Of a stretch of 64,000 nucleotides of DNA, positions 50,037-60,032 are shown piece after piece; within the stretch, counting starts at the first letter, position 1; each line of letters starts with the position of its first letter. The stretch covers positions 1 through 64,000 of the forward strand of contig CAILWW010000010.1 of the NCBI GenBank assembly GCA_903838035.1, read 5' to 3'. The stretch comes from an uncultured Actinomycetes bacterium. Lineage in GTDB: Bacteria > Actinomycetota > Actinomycetes > Nanopelagicales > Nanopelagicaceae. A model generated the notes under the pieces. It had not been told where the DNA came from. It worked only from the letters and a program-made list of their open reading frames with translations, and did no database searches. The position numbers and the translations under genes are program-made.

Positions 50037-51269
50037 ATGACTACCCCCATAAAGCCCCGCGTTCTTATCTTGGGTGGCGGCTTCGGCGGGATGGCCGTTG
50101 CGCAGGCCCTCGGAAAAGATTTGCAGGTCACAGTTGTTGATCGCCACAACTACCAGACTTTTCTGCCACTTCTCTATCAGGTTTCGACCGCAGGGCTAGC
50201 TGCCGATCACGTCGCCTATCCGATTCGCGGTGCGCTCTCGAAAATTAATGGTCGTTTTCGTATGGGATCTCCGATCTCGATTGATCACCGCAATAAGACA
50301 GTAAAACTCGACTCCAGTGAAGTGCTTGCATTTGATCATCTGGTTGTCGCCCTTGGTTCAGTCACGGCTGATTTTGGAACGCCAGGCGTTGAAGAGCATG
50401 CGCTCGGCATGAAGAATATTCATGAGGCCCTCACCATCCGTGCCGAAGTAATGCGTCGATTTGAAGATCTCTGCCGATTTGAAGATGACACCCGTTTCTC
50501 TATTGCAGTTGTTGGCGGCGGACCAACCGGCGTAGAGATGGCTGGCGCACTCGCGGAACTCGTTCGTGGTCCACTTAAGAGTGATCAAGCGCACGCCGCA
50601 AAACATATTGATATCTCGCTGATCGAAGCCGGTCCACGCATCCTGCCAATGTTCGCTCAATCCCTCACGGATAAAGCCACTAAGAATCTGGTTGATCTTG
50701 GCGTTAACGTCATGACAAATACCGCAGTAAAGGAAGTCTCCAGTCGCGAAATTCATCTTCGTGACGGTCGCACTATTCCAGCTGAAATCACGATCTGGGC
50801 TGCTGGCGTTAAAGGTGCGCCCGCCATCAATGACTTGACTCTCCCCGTTGTCGCGGGCCGACTCGATGTCGATCCGACCATGCAAGTAAAGAATTACCCT
50901 CACATCTGGGCGGTCGGCGATATCTCTGGTGCCAAGGGTGCCGATGGTCGCTTCTTGCCAATGGTTGCACCCGTAGCGATGCAACAAGGTCGATTTGTTG
51001 CGGCTCAAATCAAGCGCATTATCAAGAATGAAAAGTTAGCCGAGTTTAAATATCGCGATAAAGGTTCGATGGCCACAATTGGCCGTCATAAGGCAATCGT
51101 GCAAGTCAACAAGATTAAGTTCTCCGGATACTTTGCTTGGGTAACCTGGCTCTTTCTCCACCTCTTCTATCTCATGGGTGGCCGTAACCGAATTGGCACA
51201 ATCGTGGATTGGTGTTGGAATTACCTCACCTTTGATCGCGGAAACCGCCATATCCTCGATTCAATGTAA
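50037..51269 (+). CDS. Type II NADH dehydrogenase-like FAD oxidoreductase
   Basis: VLILGGGFGGMAVAQAL, VVGGGPTGVEMAGALAEL, IWAVGDISGAKGADGRFLPMVAPVAMQQG. Confidence 0.93.
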   Translation: MTTPIKPRVLILGGGFGGMAVAQALGKDLQVTVVDRHNYQTFLPLLYQVSTAGLAADHVAYPIRGALSKINGRFRMGSPISIDHRNKTVKLDSSEVLAFDHLVVALGSVTADFGTPGVEEHALGMKNIHEALTIRAEVMRRFEDLCRFEDDTRFSIAVVGGGPTGVEMAGALAELVRGPLKSDQAHAAKHIDISLIEAGPRILPMFAQSLTDKATKNLVDLGVNVMTNTAVKEVSSREIHLRDGRTIPAEITIWAAGVKGAPAINDLTLPVVAGRLDVDPTMQVKNYPHIWAVGDISGAKGADGRFLPMVAPVAMQQGRFVAAQIKRIIKNEKLAEFKYRDKGSMATIGRHKAIVQVNKIKFSGYFAWVTWLFLHLFYLMGGRNRIGTIVDWCWNYLTFDRGNRHILDSM

Positions 51270-51282
51270 TTAAGATTTACTT

Positions 51283-52089
51283 ATGCGCTCTACCTCTGGT
51301 TACATCAATCTTCGTGGTCATGATATTTGGTCGGTTCAATACTCCCAGTTCGGTGCAAAGGGCGAGCCAGTTCTCTTGCTACATGGTGGATTAAGTTCCA
51401 CCGATAGCTGGGATTACACGATGCTTCCCGCACTCAAAAAGCGGCGCGTTTTCGCTTATGACCGTACAGCGCATGGTCGCACCGGAACCCGCGAAGGCTT
51501 CTATCACTTTGATTTTCAGACCGATGAAGCAATCGCATACATCGAAGATGTCATCAAAGAACCTGTACACCTCATTGGTTGGAGTGATGGTGGAATCATC
51601 TCTCTAATGGTTGCCATCAAACGTCCTGATCTGGTGAAGTCAATCGTTGCCATCGGAACCAACTATCACTACGACAGTGGCCTGACGCTTGTTCAAGAAG
51701 ATCCGGAGATTATTATTTCGGAAGAGGATGCCGCCAAATTTGCGATGCGCTCTCCTGATCCCGCCCATATGCAGGAAATCATTATTCGTAAGGCATACGA
51801 AGTCTGGAACTCTGAACCAACCATGAGTAAAGATGACCTCGCGCAAATCACCTGCCCAGTCCTAGTACTCACTGGCGATGACGAGCCTTTCTCCAACCAC
51901 CACACCATTGATCTTTATGAATCGCTGCCAGATGGTCGCCTAGCAATCATCCCAGGCGCTTCACACTTCGTAGTCAAAGAGAAGAGTTCAATCGTGCAGG
52001 CACACATTCGAGATTTCTATCGGAATCAGCAATACCCCGAGACCAAGTGGCCTCGACTTCGAGCTAAATCAGAACTAGAGCAGCAGTAA
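51283..52089 (+). CDS. Alpha/beta hydrolase
   Basis: VLLLHGGLSSTDSWD, LIGWSDGGIISL. Confidence 0.92.
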   Translation: MRSTSGYINLRGHDIWSVQYSQFGAKGEPVLLLHGGLSSTDSWDYTMLPALKKRRVFAYDRTAHGRTGTREGFYHFDFQTDEAIAYIEDVIKEPVHLIGWSDGGIISLMVAIKRPDLVKSIVAIGTNYHYDSGLTLVQEDPEIIISEEDAAKFAMRSPDPAHMQEIIIRKAYEVWNSEPTMSKDDLAQITCPVLVLTGDDEPFSNHHTIDLYESLPDGRLAIIPGASHFVVKEKSSIVQAHIRDFYRNQQYPETKWPRLRAKSELEQQ

Positions 52090-54666
52090 CTCTTTTCCTT
52101 TTGTAACAGCTGCATCTCGAGAGTCCACACCAAGCTTCTTATAGACATTCTTTAGATGCGTCTTAATCGTGTTATTTGAAATATGCAGGGTTGAAGCAAT
52201 TTGAGTAATGGGAAGCCCCGTTGGAAGGCGGCGCAAGATATCTAACTCGCGCTTTGTTAAAGGATTTGCTAATCCGCCACCTTTCATATTTCGCTCCTTC
52301 ATATTTTCACGAATTGCGCTTGCCAATGATTCGACATAAACACTTGGGTGATCTGAGGCAAAATCTAAGAGCATATTTTTAAATTCGTAGGTTTGAGAGA
52401 GGAAAATTCTTCGATGACCGTGAGGTAGGGCGAGATGGAGGGCGTTGTGAATATGTTCTCTGGCTATTGCTGGTTGAGTCACATAATAATCAGCAAGCAA
52501 AATTTCCTTATTAATTTCTTCGCGGACGGTTCTTCCGGGGAGGGCCTCAATAAGCGAGAGAGCTTGTGTTGGATTCTTCCGCGTGGCAATTCCCGCAACA
52601 AAAGCACCAATGGTTGTCGTTCGAGGCAAACGATAAAGGAGCTCCTCAATTCTTTCGGTATCGCCAGCAATCACCCGAATAAATAGTTCGTGCTCATCAA
52701 CAATTCGATGGACCTGAAGATCGAGAAGTCGATTAGAGAGATAATCTCGAATCTCTCGCAAAGTTTTTAGCGAATCTGAAACTCGTCCCGTCTGGGCGGT
52801 GAGAAGGGCAGCCTTTGCCGAGAATGCAGCTACCCAAGGATATAAATCATGTTCTTTTGCCGAATCAATGAGGCTTCTGCAAAAGTCCAGCGCCTCTTGA
52901 TCTCGACCGAATTCTCGAGAACTTTCGGCCAAGCAATAGGTAACATCGTATGGCGCTAGTAAACCGGTATAGCCGTACTCGGCAGAGAGATTCAATGTAT
53001 AAAGCGCTAGGTCGCGGCAGTCCTTCATGCGCCCTTCGCCAAGTGCAACGCAAGCTTGGATGGCACTCAGCGCAACTAACGGCTTCTCATTTCGTGGAAA
53101 ATTCAAATTTTCGGCAATCTTGGCAATTTCACGTAATGATTCAAGGTCCTCGCTAAGTAGAGCTGCGCTAGCCGCAAATCTCAATCCGGTGATTGCCTTG
53201 CTCGAAGATAAGGCCTCGTGGGTAAAACTTTTCGTCGCCAGGGCGTTTACTCCCTCAATACATTTGGAGAATGCACCCTCTGAGAATTTTATGCGTGACT
53301 CCATAACACCAAGGTCGCCCTCAATTACAGTGAAATCATTTGTTCCATTAGCTGCACGAAGAAGAGTGGTGTATTTAGTTTTAAAGGATTCAAGGCTCTC
53401 TGAAACCATCGCAGCATAAGCTTCTACGAGTTGCTCACCAACCTCCTCTAAGCCCAACACATCAGCGACAACCTTGCGCCAGCGACGAAGCACATCACCT
53501 TGATTTGAATAGATCATTCTTCGAGTATTTTGTGCCACGATATTTTTAACTCGAGCTACTTCTCCGGCGGCCATCAATAAATCTATTGCTTCAATATCTT
53601 GATTGTTCTCGAGTAATATCTCCGCTGTAATTTTACAGAGCGCTTTATAGCTATTTTCATCACGAGTAAGATCCTCGTTGATGACATCTTTGATTATCGG
53701 GTTGATGAGGAATGTATTCTCATCAACCCCAAATTCTGAGATAAAAGTTCCATCGGCGCTCATGCGACGCAAAGTATTGCGGGCCGAGCTATCACCCATT
53801 TTTGAGGCTACATATTCTGGTCGTATAGCCGGAAAGAGGGACATCTCATAAAGAAAGTTCCGCTCGGATTCTTTGAGTGAAGAAATTGCGGTTCGGACAA
53901 GAGTCCGACTATCTAGCGATTTAAGGCGATCAATCCCCATTTCTTCATTGATAACGATTCCGGATTGAATTCCTTTAAGAATTATGTTGACCCCTGACGG
54001 CCACCCTTGCGCTAAATCTACACTCATGCGTTTTTTGTTATCTTTCAAATCCACTTCATAATATTCAGCTAGGGATTCGATTTCTTCCTGATTTAATTTT
54101 AAATCAGCGGCATTAATAACTTTAAGTACGTTGAGCGAAGCCGCACGAGCAGGAGTTATAGCAGGTATCGATGTTCGAGTGGTAACAGTTCGTAAATTAA
54201 GCGGGGCGTTGGCCTGCCAAATCTCCATCATAGGGGCGTGATCCGCTGAGTAATACTCGGCGCCATCTACAATGAAATTAACGATTGGCCCAAGAGTAGA
54301 AACTTCATTAGCGACCAGTCTGACAACTTCTGCAACATCCAGCTCTTTATTTACAATCGATTCTGCCCAAGGCGCAAAGTTAGGCCAACATCTTCGAAAG
54401 CTTTCGATAAAGTGAAAGAGGGTGGTCTTGGGATCATCGGCGAGCGAGGCGGTATGCCAAACGGTATTTGTCGGATGCATGGCCGCCCACTGGGAAGCCA
54501 GGGTGGTCTTGCCATACCCACTTGGAGCCACGATATAGGTGGCGTGTGGGACGGGCACTTCTAATTGCTCCAATAAATCATCGCGACGAATTAAGTGTGG
54601 CGGGACGATTGGAGGTGTTATTCGAGCGGCATTAACGCCAGGAAGTAGCGTTCGACGTTGACTCAT
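52075..54666 (-). CDS. MalT/LuxR-family large ATP-binding transcriptional regulator
   Basis: Walker A YIVAPSGYGKTTLASQW; C-terminal LuxR HTH LTKRELDILRRLPTGLPITQIASTLHISNNTIKTHLKNVYKKLGVDSR. Confidence 0.92.
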   Translation of the reverse strand: MSQRRTLLPGVNAARITPPIVPPHLIRRDDLLEQLEVPVPHATYIVAPSGYGKTTLASQWAAMHPTNTVWHTASLADDPKTTLFHFIESFRRCWPNFAPWAESIVNKELDVAEVVRLVANEVSTLGPIVNFIVDGAEYYSADHAPMMEIWQANAPLNLRTVTTRTSIPAITPARAASLNVLKVINAADLKLNQEEIESLAEYYEVDLKDNKKRMSVDLAQGWPSGVNIILKGIQSGIVINEEMGIDRLKSLDSRTLVRTAISSLKESERNFLYEMSLFPAIRPEYVASKMGDSSARNTLRRMSADGTFISEFGVDENTFLINPIIKDVINEDLTRDENSYKALCKITAEILLENNQDIEAIDLLMAAGEVARVKNIVAQNTRRMIYSNQGDVLRRWRKVVADVLGLEEVGEQLVEAYAAMVSESLESFKTKYTTLLRAANGTNDFTVIEGDLGVMESRIKFSEGAFSKCIEGVNALATKSFTHEALSSSKAITGLRFAASAALLSEDLESLREIAKIAENLNFPRNEKPLVALSAIQACVALGEGRMKDCRDLALYTLNLSAEYGYTGLLAPYDVTYCLAESSREFGRDQEALDFCRSLIDSAKEHDLYPWVAAFSAKAALLTAQTGRVSDSLKTLREIRDYLSNRLLDLQVHRIVDEHELFIRVIAGDTERIEELLYRLPRTTTIGAFVAGIATRKNPTQALSLIEALPGRTVREEINKEILLADYYVTQPAIAREHIHNALHLALPHGHRRIFLSQTYEFKNMLLDFASDHPSVYVESLASAIRENMKERNMKGGGLANPLTKRELDILRRLPTGLPITQIASTLHISNNTIKTHLKNVYKKLGVDSRDAAVTKGKELLLL

Positions 54667-54766
54667 TGTTTCCCCTTTCACCCGCGATTAGTGTTTCACG
54701 GGGTGAGGGTTATTAGCGAAGAATCTATGACAGGCGAATAGATATCACCCTAAAGTTCACCCGCAT

Positions 54767-56446
54767 TTAGGAGATATGGAGAGCACCGATTGCACCATGC
54801 GGCACAAATGGTGATTGCGGTGCAATTGCTGAAATTTTTCTATAGCTCTCAAATTGAGCAGGCCTTGAATCGTTTTGCCCTTTATTCGGCCACATCGAAA
54901 GTGCACGCTCTGCTTGCGCTGTAATAGTCAATGAGGGATTTACGCCGAGATTGGCCGTGATGCTCGAGCCATCAATAATGTGGAGCGTGGGGTAATTCCA
55001 GACGCGGTGATACGGATCAATGACGCCATTCTCCGTTGAATCTCCAATTACGCAGCCGCCAACAAAGTGAGCGGTAAATGGCATTCCAAATAAGTCTCCC
55101 CAGTTGCCACCAGGAATACCGCCATTTGCATCAGCAATCTTGCGAACAACTTCATTAGCAGCCGGAATGTAGGTTGCGTTGGGATTATCTGAGTTATTGG
55201 TTGACGTTAACTTCCAGCCAAGGGCGCCACGCTTTGCCTTAACAGTCAATGATGAATCAACATTCTGCATGACTAGTGCAATCACTGTTCTCTGGCTCCA
55301 CTTTCGAATATCAAGGATTCGCTTAAGCAGCGAGGGGTTACGAAGCACGATTGCCCACCACTGTTTACGACGCTTTTTAATATCAAAACCATCGGTCATC
55401 ACTGTCTGCAGCAGCCCCATCGAATTACTGCCCTTGCCGTAACGCACGGGCTCTACATGCGTATGCTCATCAGGGAAGAACGAGGAAGTGATTGCGGAAC
55501 CCTTGCTGTAATCCGTAGTGATATCTGGCATTAATGCACCGGTTAGCGCCTCGCTATTGGTTCGAGATAGGTGGCCTAATCGCTCTGAAAGTTTGGCGAG
55601 AGCGCCTTCCTGCTTCATCTTATGTAATAGCTTTTGGGTGTTATAGGTACCTGCTGCAACTATCAATTCCTTAGCGGTAAATACTTTGGTTCGCCCCCAC
55701 CAGCTAGAACTCTTTCGAACATAGACCTTCCAGCTCTTATCGGGTTGTTCTTCAATCTTTACAACAGTGTGCTCTGGAAAGACTTTAGCTCCGGCTTTCT
55801 CGGCCAAGCCCAAATAATTCTTGGGAAGCGTATTCTTTGCATTATTTCTGCAGCCGGTCATACATGCTCCGCATTGATTACATCCAACTCGATCCGGCCC
55901 GACCCCACCAAAGAATGGGTCTTTTGATGCTTGGCCTTCATGGTCGCCGAAATATATTCCGAGCGGCGCTAATTTGAATGTGTGGCCAACGCCCATCTCT
56001 TCTGCTGCCTTCTTCATTGCCGCATCGGCGGGAGAAAAATATGGATTTTCAATAACACCAAGAACTCGCTTTGCTTGGTCATACCATGGAGCCAATTCGC
56101 TCTTCCAGTCGGTGATATGCGCCCATTGTTTATCGTTGAAATATGAATCAGGTGGTTGATACAAAGTGTTGGCATAAACCAACGAACCTCCGCCAACCCC
56201 AGCGCCGGCAAGTACTAAGACATCGGGCAGAGCGTGAATTCTTTGAATTCCCCGCAAACCAACTCGAGGGAAGAAGAGAAACTTGGAAAGCCGCCAGGAC
56301 GTTTTAGGGAAATCTTTATCCGCAAAGCGACGGCCAGCTTCCAGAACGCCAACTGAGTAACCCTTTTCCTGTAAACGCAGGGCAGAGACCGAGCCGCCAA
56401 ATCCGGAGCCAACGATAAGAACGTCGAAGTCGCTCTGACTTTTCAT
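54767..56446 (-). CDS. GMC family oxidoreductase (cholesterol oxidase-like)
   Basis: VLIVGSGFGGSVSALRL; GCNQCGACMTGCRNNAKNTLPKNYL; GVNPSLTITAQAERAL. Confidence 0.92.
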   Translation of the reverse strand: MKSQSDFDVLIVGSGFGGSVSALRLQEKGYSVGVLEAGRRFADKDFPKTSWRLSKFLFFPRVGLRGIQRIHALPDVLVLAGAGVGGGSLVYANTLYQPPDSYFNDKQWAHITDWKSELAPWYDQAKRVLGVIENPYFSPADAAMKKAAEEMGVGHTFKLAPLGIYFGDHEGQASKDPFFGGVGPDRVGCNQCGACMTGCRNNAKNTLPKNYLGLAEKAGAKVFPEHTVVKIEEQPDKSWKVYVRKSSSWWGRTKVFTAKELIVAAGTYNTQKLLHKMKQEGALAKLSERLGHLSRTNSEALTGALMPDITTDYSKGSAITSSFFPDEHTHVEPVRYGKGSNSMGLLQTVMTDGFDIKKRRKQWWAIVLRNPSLLKRILDIRKWSQRTVIALVMQNVDSSLTVKAKRGALGWKLTSTNNSDNPNATYIPAANEVVRKIADANGGIPGGNWGDLFGMPFTAHFVGGCVIGDSTENGVIDPYHRVWNYPTLHIIDGSSITANLGVNPSLTITAQAERALSMWPNKGQNDSRPAQFESYRKISAIAPQSPFVPHGAIGALHIS

Positions 56447-56497
56447 CTCATATTTATAACACTTTTAGGCGTTATATCAATAGATTGAAATGAAATA

Positions 56498-56531
56498 AAA
56501 CGACCTCAGTATTTTAACTCTGAGGTCGTTT
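56498..56531 (-). terminator. Rho-independent terminator (possibly bidirectional) downstream of metallophosphoesterase
   Basis: 12-bp perfect stem AAACGACCTCAG / CTGAGGTCGTTT; minus strand continues as CGTTTTATTT. Confidence 0.85.
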
Positions 56532-56600
56532 GCAACTTTCTAACGAAGAGTTGTGGGTTAATTATAGTTGAGGAACTGAATTATGAAAGTTATGCCTGAG

Positions 56601-58190
56601 CTAGCGCTTAATGGGCAGTCGCAGGTAACGATTTCGATCGGTTGGTTCGCCAGCTGCAAGATCATTGAAATACTCGTTCTGCTTACGACGCTGCCAATGG
56701 TTCGCCGAGAGTATTCGCGATAGAGCCGCAAGATTCGTAGGCTCCTCTAAATTGCTCGTTGCAACCGAGAGGTCGGTAGGGCTGTCATGGTCGAAGACCG
56801 ATGTGGCAATCACAAGCTCTTCACCATCGCGCAAGATCTCCACTACTCGACCCTGCTGGGGCCAGTCGATCAGCGATGAGGTCAAGATATGCCAGAAGCC
56901 ATTGATGCCCTCGCTGCCGATATACCTCACGCGATTATCGTGATCATGACCTGCAAGCCAAAGAATGAGGCGTGGATGTTTGAGGAGTTCTTCCTCTAAC
57001 TCTTCCCGAGCAACTCTTCGATCGGCACCGGTCGGTGCATAATCATTGAAGAGGCTGTGAAGTGGATGATGGGAAGTTAAAATAAAATATTGAGGCGCAG
57101 GATCAGCAAGCAGATTCTTCAACCACACGAATTGCTTCTCATCGAGTGAACCTTGCCAGCCACCATGGATATTTACAGTATCGAGAGAGATGACCCTGAA
57201 CTCGCCAATATCGCGATACCAATGCTTGCTTCCGGCTTGTACGTTCTCATCTGTTAGACCATGCCCATCGTGCCCCTTTTCAGTGCACGAAAGATGAAGT
57301 CTTGCCCAATCGGATGGTTCATTAAATTGACGACGTGGGTCTGCGCTCTGATCCCGAAAGGTTCCGCCGGCAGGGCTCGCGTACGCAGCGGGACCAACCA
57401 TTGTCCAACCACTAAATACTTGACCAAGATCTAAGTCGGGGGCAAGTGCAATCAACCTCTTATCGCTTGACGCGATTCCATGAAGCTGCGCATCCGGAGG
57501 TACGGTGCCTTGTAATAATGCATCGTGATTGCCATGAGTAGCAAACCACTTATGGACTAAGCCTGTTGCATCAAAGGGCTTACGTATCGCATCGGTCAAG
57601 CCAGGCACCATCGGGAATCCGTAGAGAGCGCGTGGAAAGTCATCTTCACAGCCCTCAGGTGTTCCTTCAGGATTCCAATATGAGCGGTCGTATTTCTGGG
57701 GATCCCTCTGAGCGACGCCCTCCCAGAGATCGAAGGAGCCGCTATCTGGATGGACCCGGCCACCTTCCATGAGCGTGAAATACCAATCAAGTTCATTGCC
57801 TTGTGCATTATCGGTGACATCACCCGTAGCAACGACAAAATCTATCGGCCGCTTTGAATGGAGACCGTGCTGTATCGAGTTAACGGTGCGAACCATTGCC
57901 TCTAAGGTCTGTGTCGTGAGGATCTCCTGTGCACGATACGCGCCTACAAAGGGCACCATCTCTGACATTGGGTGGTGAGGGTCTGCAAATCGGTCCATGA
58001 GTTCCACACGAGCTGGAGATTGAGCATCGCAGATATGTAGGTCAGAGATATGGATAATCGAAAGCAAAGGCTGCGCATCAGCGGAAGGGGCTTGGCCCAT
58101 GAGAGCTTCACCCTCGATGACCTCTAAATTAACCCAACCCTGTTCATTAGCTTCACCACGGATGATCTTCTGGGATTGTGAATTAGGCAC
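56601..58190 (-). CDS. Metallophosphoesterase (resembles TIGR03767/PPA1498 family)
   Basis: IIHISDLHICDAQSPAR, VVATGDVTDNAQGNEL, FATHGNHDALLQG, LTSHHPLHSL, WLAGHDHDNRV; GTG start overlapping upstream ABC ATPase gene. Confidence 0.85.
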   Translation of the reverse strand: MPNSQSQKIIRGEANEQGWVNLEVIEGEALMGQAPSADAQPLLSIIHISDLHICDAQSPARVELMDRFADPHHPMSEMVPFVGAYRAQEILTTQTLEAMVRTVNSIQHGLHSKRPIDFVVATGDVTDNAQGNELDWYFTLMEGGRVHPDSGSFDLWEGVAQRDPQKYDRSYWNPEGTPEGCEDDFPRALYGFPMVPGLTDAIRKPFDATGLVHKWFATHGNHDALLQGTVPPDAQLHGIASSDKRLIALAPDLDLGQVFSGWTMVGPAAYASPAGGTFRDQSADPRRQFNEPSDWARLHLSCTEKGHDGHGLTDENVQAGSKHWYRDIGEFRVISLDTVNIHGGWQGSLDEKQFVWLKNLLADPAPQYFILTSHHPLHSLFNDYAPTGADRRVAREELEEELLKHPRLILWLAGHDHDNRVRYIGSEGINGFWHILTSSLIDWPQQGRVVEILRDGEELVIATSVFDHDSPTDLSVATSNLEEPTNLAALSRILSANHWQRRKQNEYFNDLAAGEPTDRNRYLRLPIKR

Positions 58191-59256
58191 GTTCGGCCAT
58201 CACTTCATCGCTAGAGATTTTAAAGGCGATCTTCTCGCCAATTTCTAGCTTTCGGACTTCGCGGCTAGAGATGTGGAGATGAATAAGAGGCGCTCCCTCG
58301 ACAGCGATTCCCACTTTTGTAAGCGGTCCAAGGAATGATTTCAAAGCGACGATTCCTCGTGTTGCATCGGAATCACTCTCACTCACAAGTTCGAGAGATT
58401 CCGGGCGAATGATGACGTTAACCTTCTCGCCTGCAACGAACTGCTCTGCACTCTCTAAAATATCCACCTTTTGATTTAAGACGCGCGCTTTACCCTTTGC
58501 AGTGATCTCTGCCGGGATTCGATTTGCAAGACCAACGAAGGATGCAACAAATGGTGTCGCAGGATTGTTATAGAGTGCGATTGGCTTATCAATCTGTTCT
58601 AGCTGGCCATGGCTCATAACGCCGACACGGTCAGAGATTGCCATCGCCTCTTCTTGATCATGGGTGACAAAGAGCGTCGTGATACCAAGATCGAGTTGAA
58701 TCCGGCGAATCTCCTCGCGGATCTGCCCGCGGACTTGAGCATCGAGCGCCGAAAGGGGTTCATCCAGAAGTAGGACTCGAGGTTGGATGGCAAGTGCTCG
58801 AGCCAGCGCTACGCGCTGTTGCTGCCCACCAGAGAGTTGGTGCGGAAAGGCCTTGGCCTTGCTTGCCAATGAGACGAGCTCGAGCATCTCGGTAACCTTC
58901 TTGGCACGCTTTTCGCTATCGATCTTTCGAGCACGAAGCCCATAGTCGATGTTTTCGGAGACCGTCAGATTTGGGAAGAGTGAATAAGACTGGAAGACCA
59001 TACCCATATCGCGCTGGTTGGCGGGAGTCTCGTTATATCGCTCACCATTAACGAGTAGCTCTCCAGAGGTTGCTGTTTCGAGGCCAGCAACGATGCGTAA
59101 CGCAGTCGTCTTACCGCAGCCTGAAGGACCAAGTAGTGCAACGAGTTCGCCTGGGTTAACGGTGAGGTTGAGACCATCGAGAGCCTTTACAGAGCCGAAG
59201 TGGCGGCTGACATCTCTAAGTTCGAGAGTGCTGCTGGCGCGATCCTTTTTACTCAT
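58183..59256 (-). CDS. ABC transporter ATP-binding protein (phosphonate/polyamine type)
   Basis: LLGPSGCGKTTALRIVAG, LSGGQQQRVALARALAIQPRVLLLDEPLSALD; TOBE-like C-domain. Confidence 0.94.
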   Translation of the reverse strand: MSKKDRASSTLELRDVSRHFGSVKALDGLNLTVNPGELVALLGPSGCGKTTALRIVAGLETATSGELLVNGERYNETPANQRDMGMVFQSYSLFPNLTVSENIDYGLRARKIDSEKRAKKVTEMLELVSLASKAKAFPHQLSGGQQQRVALARALAIQPRVLLLDEPLSALDAQVRGQIREEIRRIQLDLGITTLFVTHDQEEAMAISDRVGVMSHGQLEQIDKPIALYNNPATPFVASFVGLANRIPAEITAKGKARVLNQKVDILESAEQFVAGEKVNVIIRPESLELVSESDSDATRGIVALKSFLGPLTKVGIAVEGAPLIHLHISSREVRKLEIGEKIAFKISSDEVMAERA

Positions 59257-60032
59257 TCTTCCACCTCTACGCGTTGTAAACCCCTCTTAGAGAAGAGGGC
59301 AATTGCTGATAAGAGCGCGATCGCGCCGACGAAACTAAAGACAGAGATGGCAATCGCACCGAGAATATTCTGCTGAGCTGCGACAACAGTCCACGTCGGA
59401 AATGTCTCCCAATGCAAGAGTGATGTAATCGTGTACTCGCCGATCGATAATGCAAATGTCAAAAAGAGTGCGCCAGTAATACCGCTGCGGATCGCTGGCA
59501 CGATGACGCGGGTAATTGTGCGAGTCCATGATGCTCCCAAGCTTCTTGAAGCCTCTACTAAGGTTTTCAAGGCGACAGTCTGAAGGGAAGTATCGAGTGC
59601 GCGATATGTGAAAGGTAGAGCGATGATCACAAAGAAGAAGACGAGTTCGTACTGAGTATTTTGTAAGAATTTAGGCATGGCCACTTGTGCGCCGATTGCG
59701 AGTGAAACCACGGGAATGATGAGCGGCAAAATACAGAGGAAATCAACAAGTGGCTTAAAACGCTGGCCTTTGAGGTTGAGATAGACCATCGTCGGAACCA
59801 TCAGAATCAAATTGAAAGCCGCAGCGAGAACAGCCAGCTTGAGCGAGGTGAAGAGACTTGGGTAGAAGCCATCGGCATGGATTAACCATTGATAGTTAAC
59901 CCACGAATGACCCTTGCCACCATTACCTTTAAAGCTATAGACGGTTGCGCCATAGAGCGGGATCACGAAGATAAAGATTGCAAGGAGTGAGGCGACTATC
60001 GTGAGTGGCCACTTAAGGTTCAATCTCTTCAT
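59253..60032 (-). CDS. ABC transporter permease
   Basis: LVEASRSLGASWTRTITRVIVPAIRSG inner-membrane permease motif. Confidence 0.92.
   Translation of the reverse strand: MKRLNLKWPLTIVASLLAIFIFVIPLYGATVYSFKGNGGKGHSWVNYQWLIHADGFYPSLFTSLKLAVLAAAFNLILMVPTMVYLNLKGQRFKPLVDFLCILPLIIPVVSLAIGAQVAMPKFLQNTQYELVFFFVIIALPFTYRALDTSLQTVALKTLVEASRSLGASWTRTITRVIVPAIRSGITGALFLTFALSIGEYTITSLLHWETFPTWTVVAAQQNILGAIAISVFSFVGAIALLSAIALFSKRGLQRVEVEE

Noticed and set aside
50358-51008. 216-aa minus-strand ORF
   Set aside because: Antisense to NDH-2-like gene; no family features.
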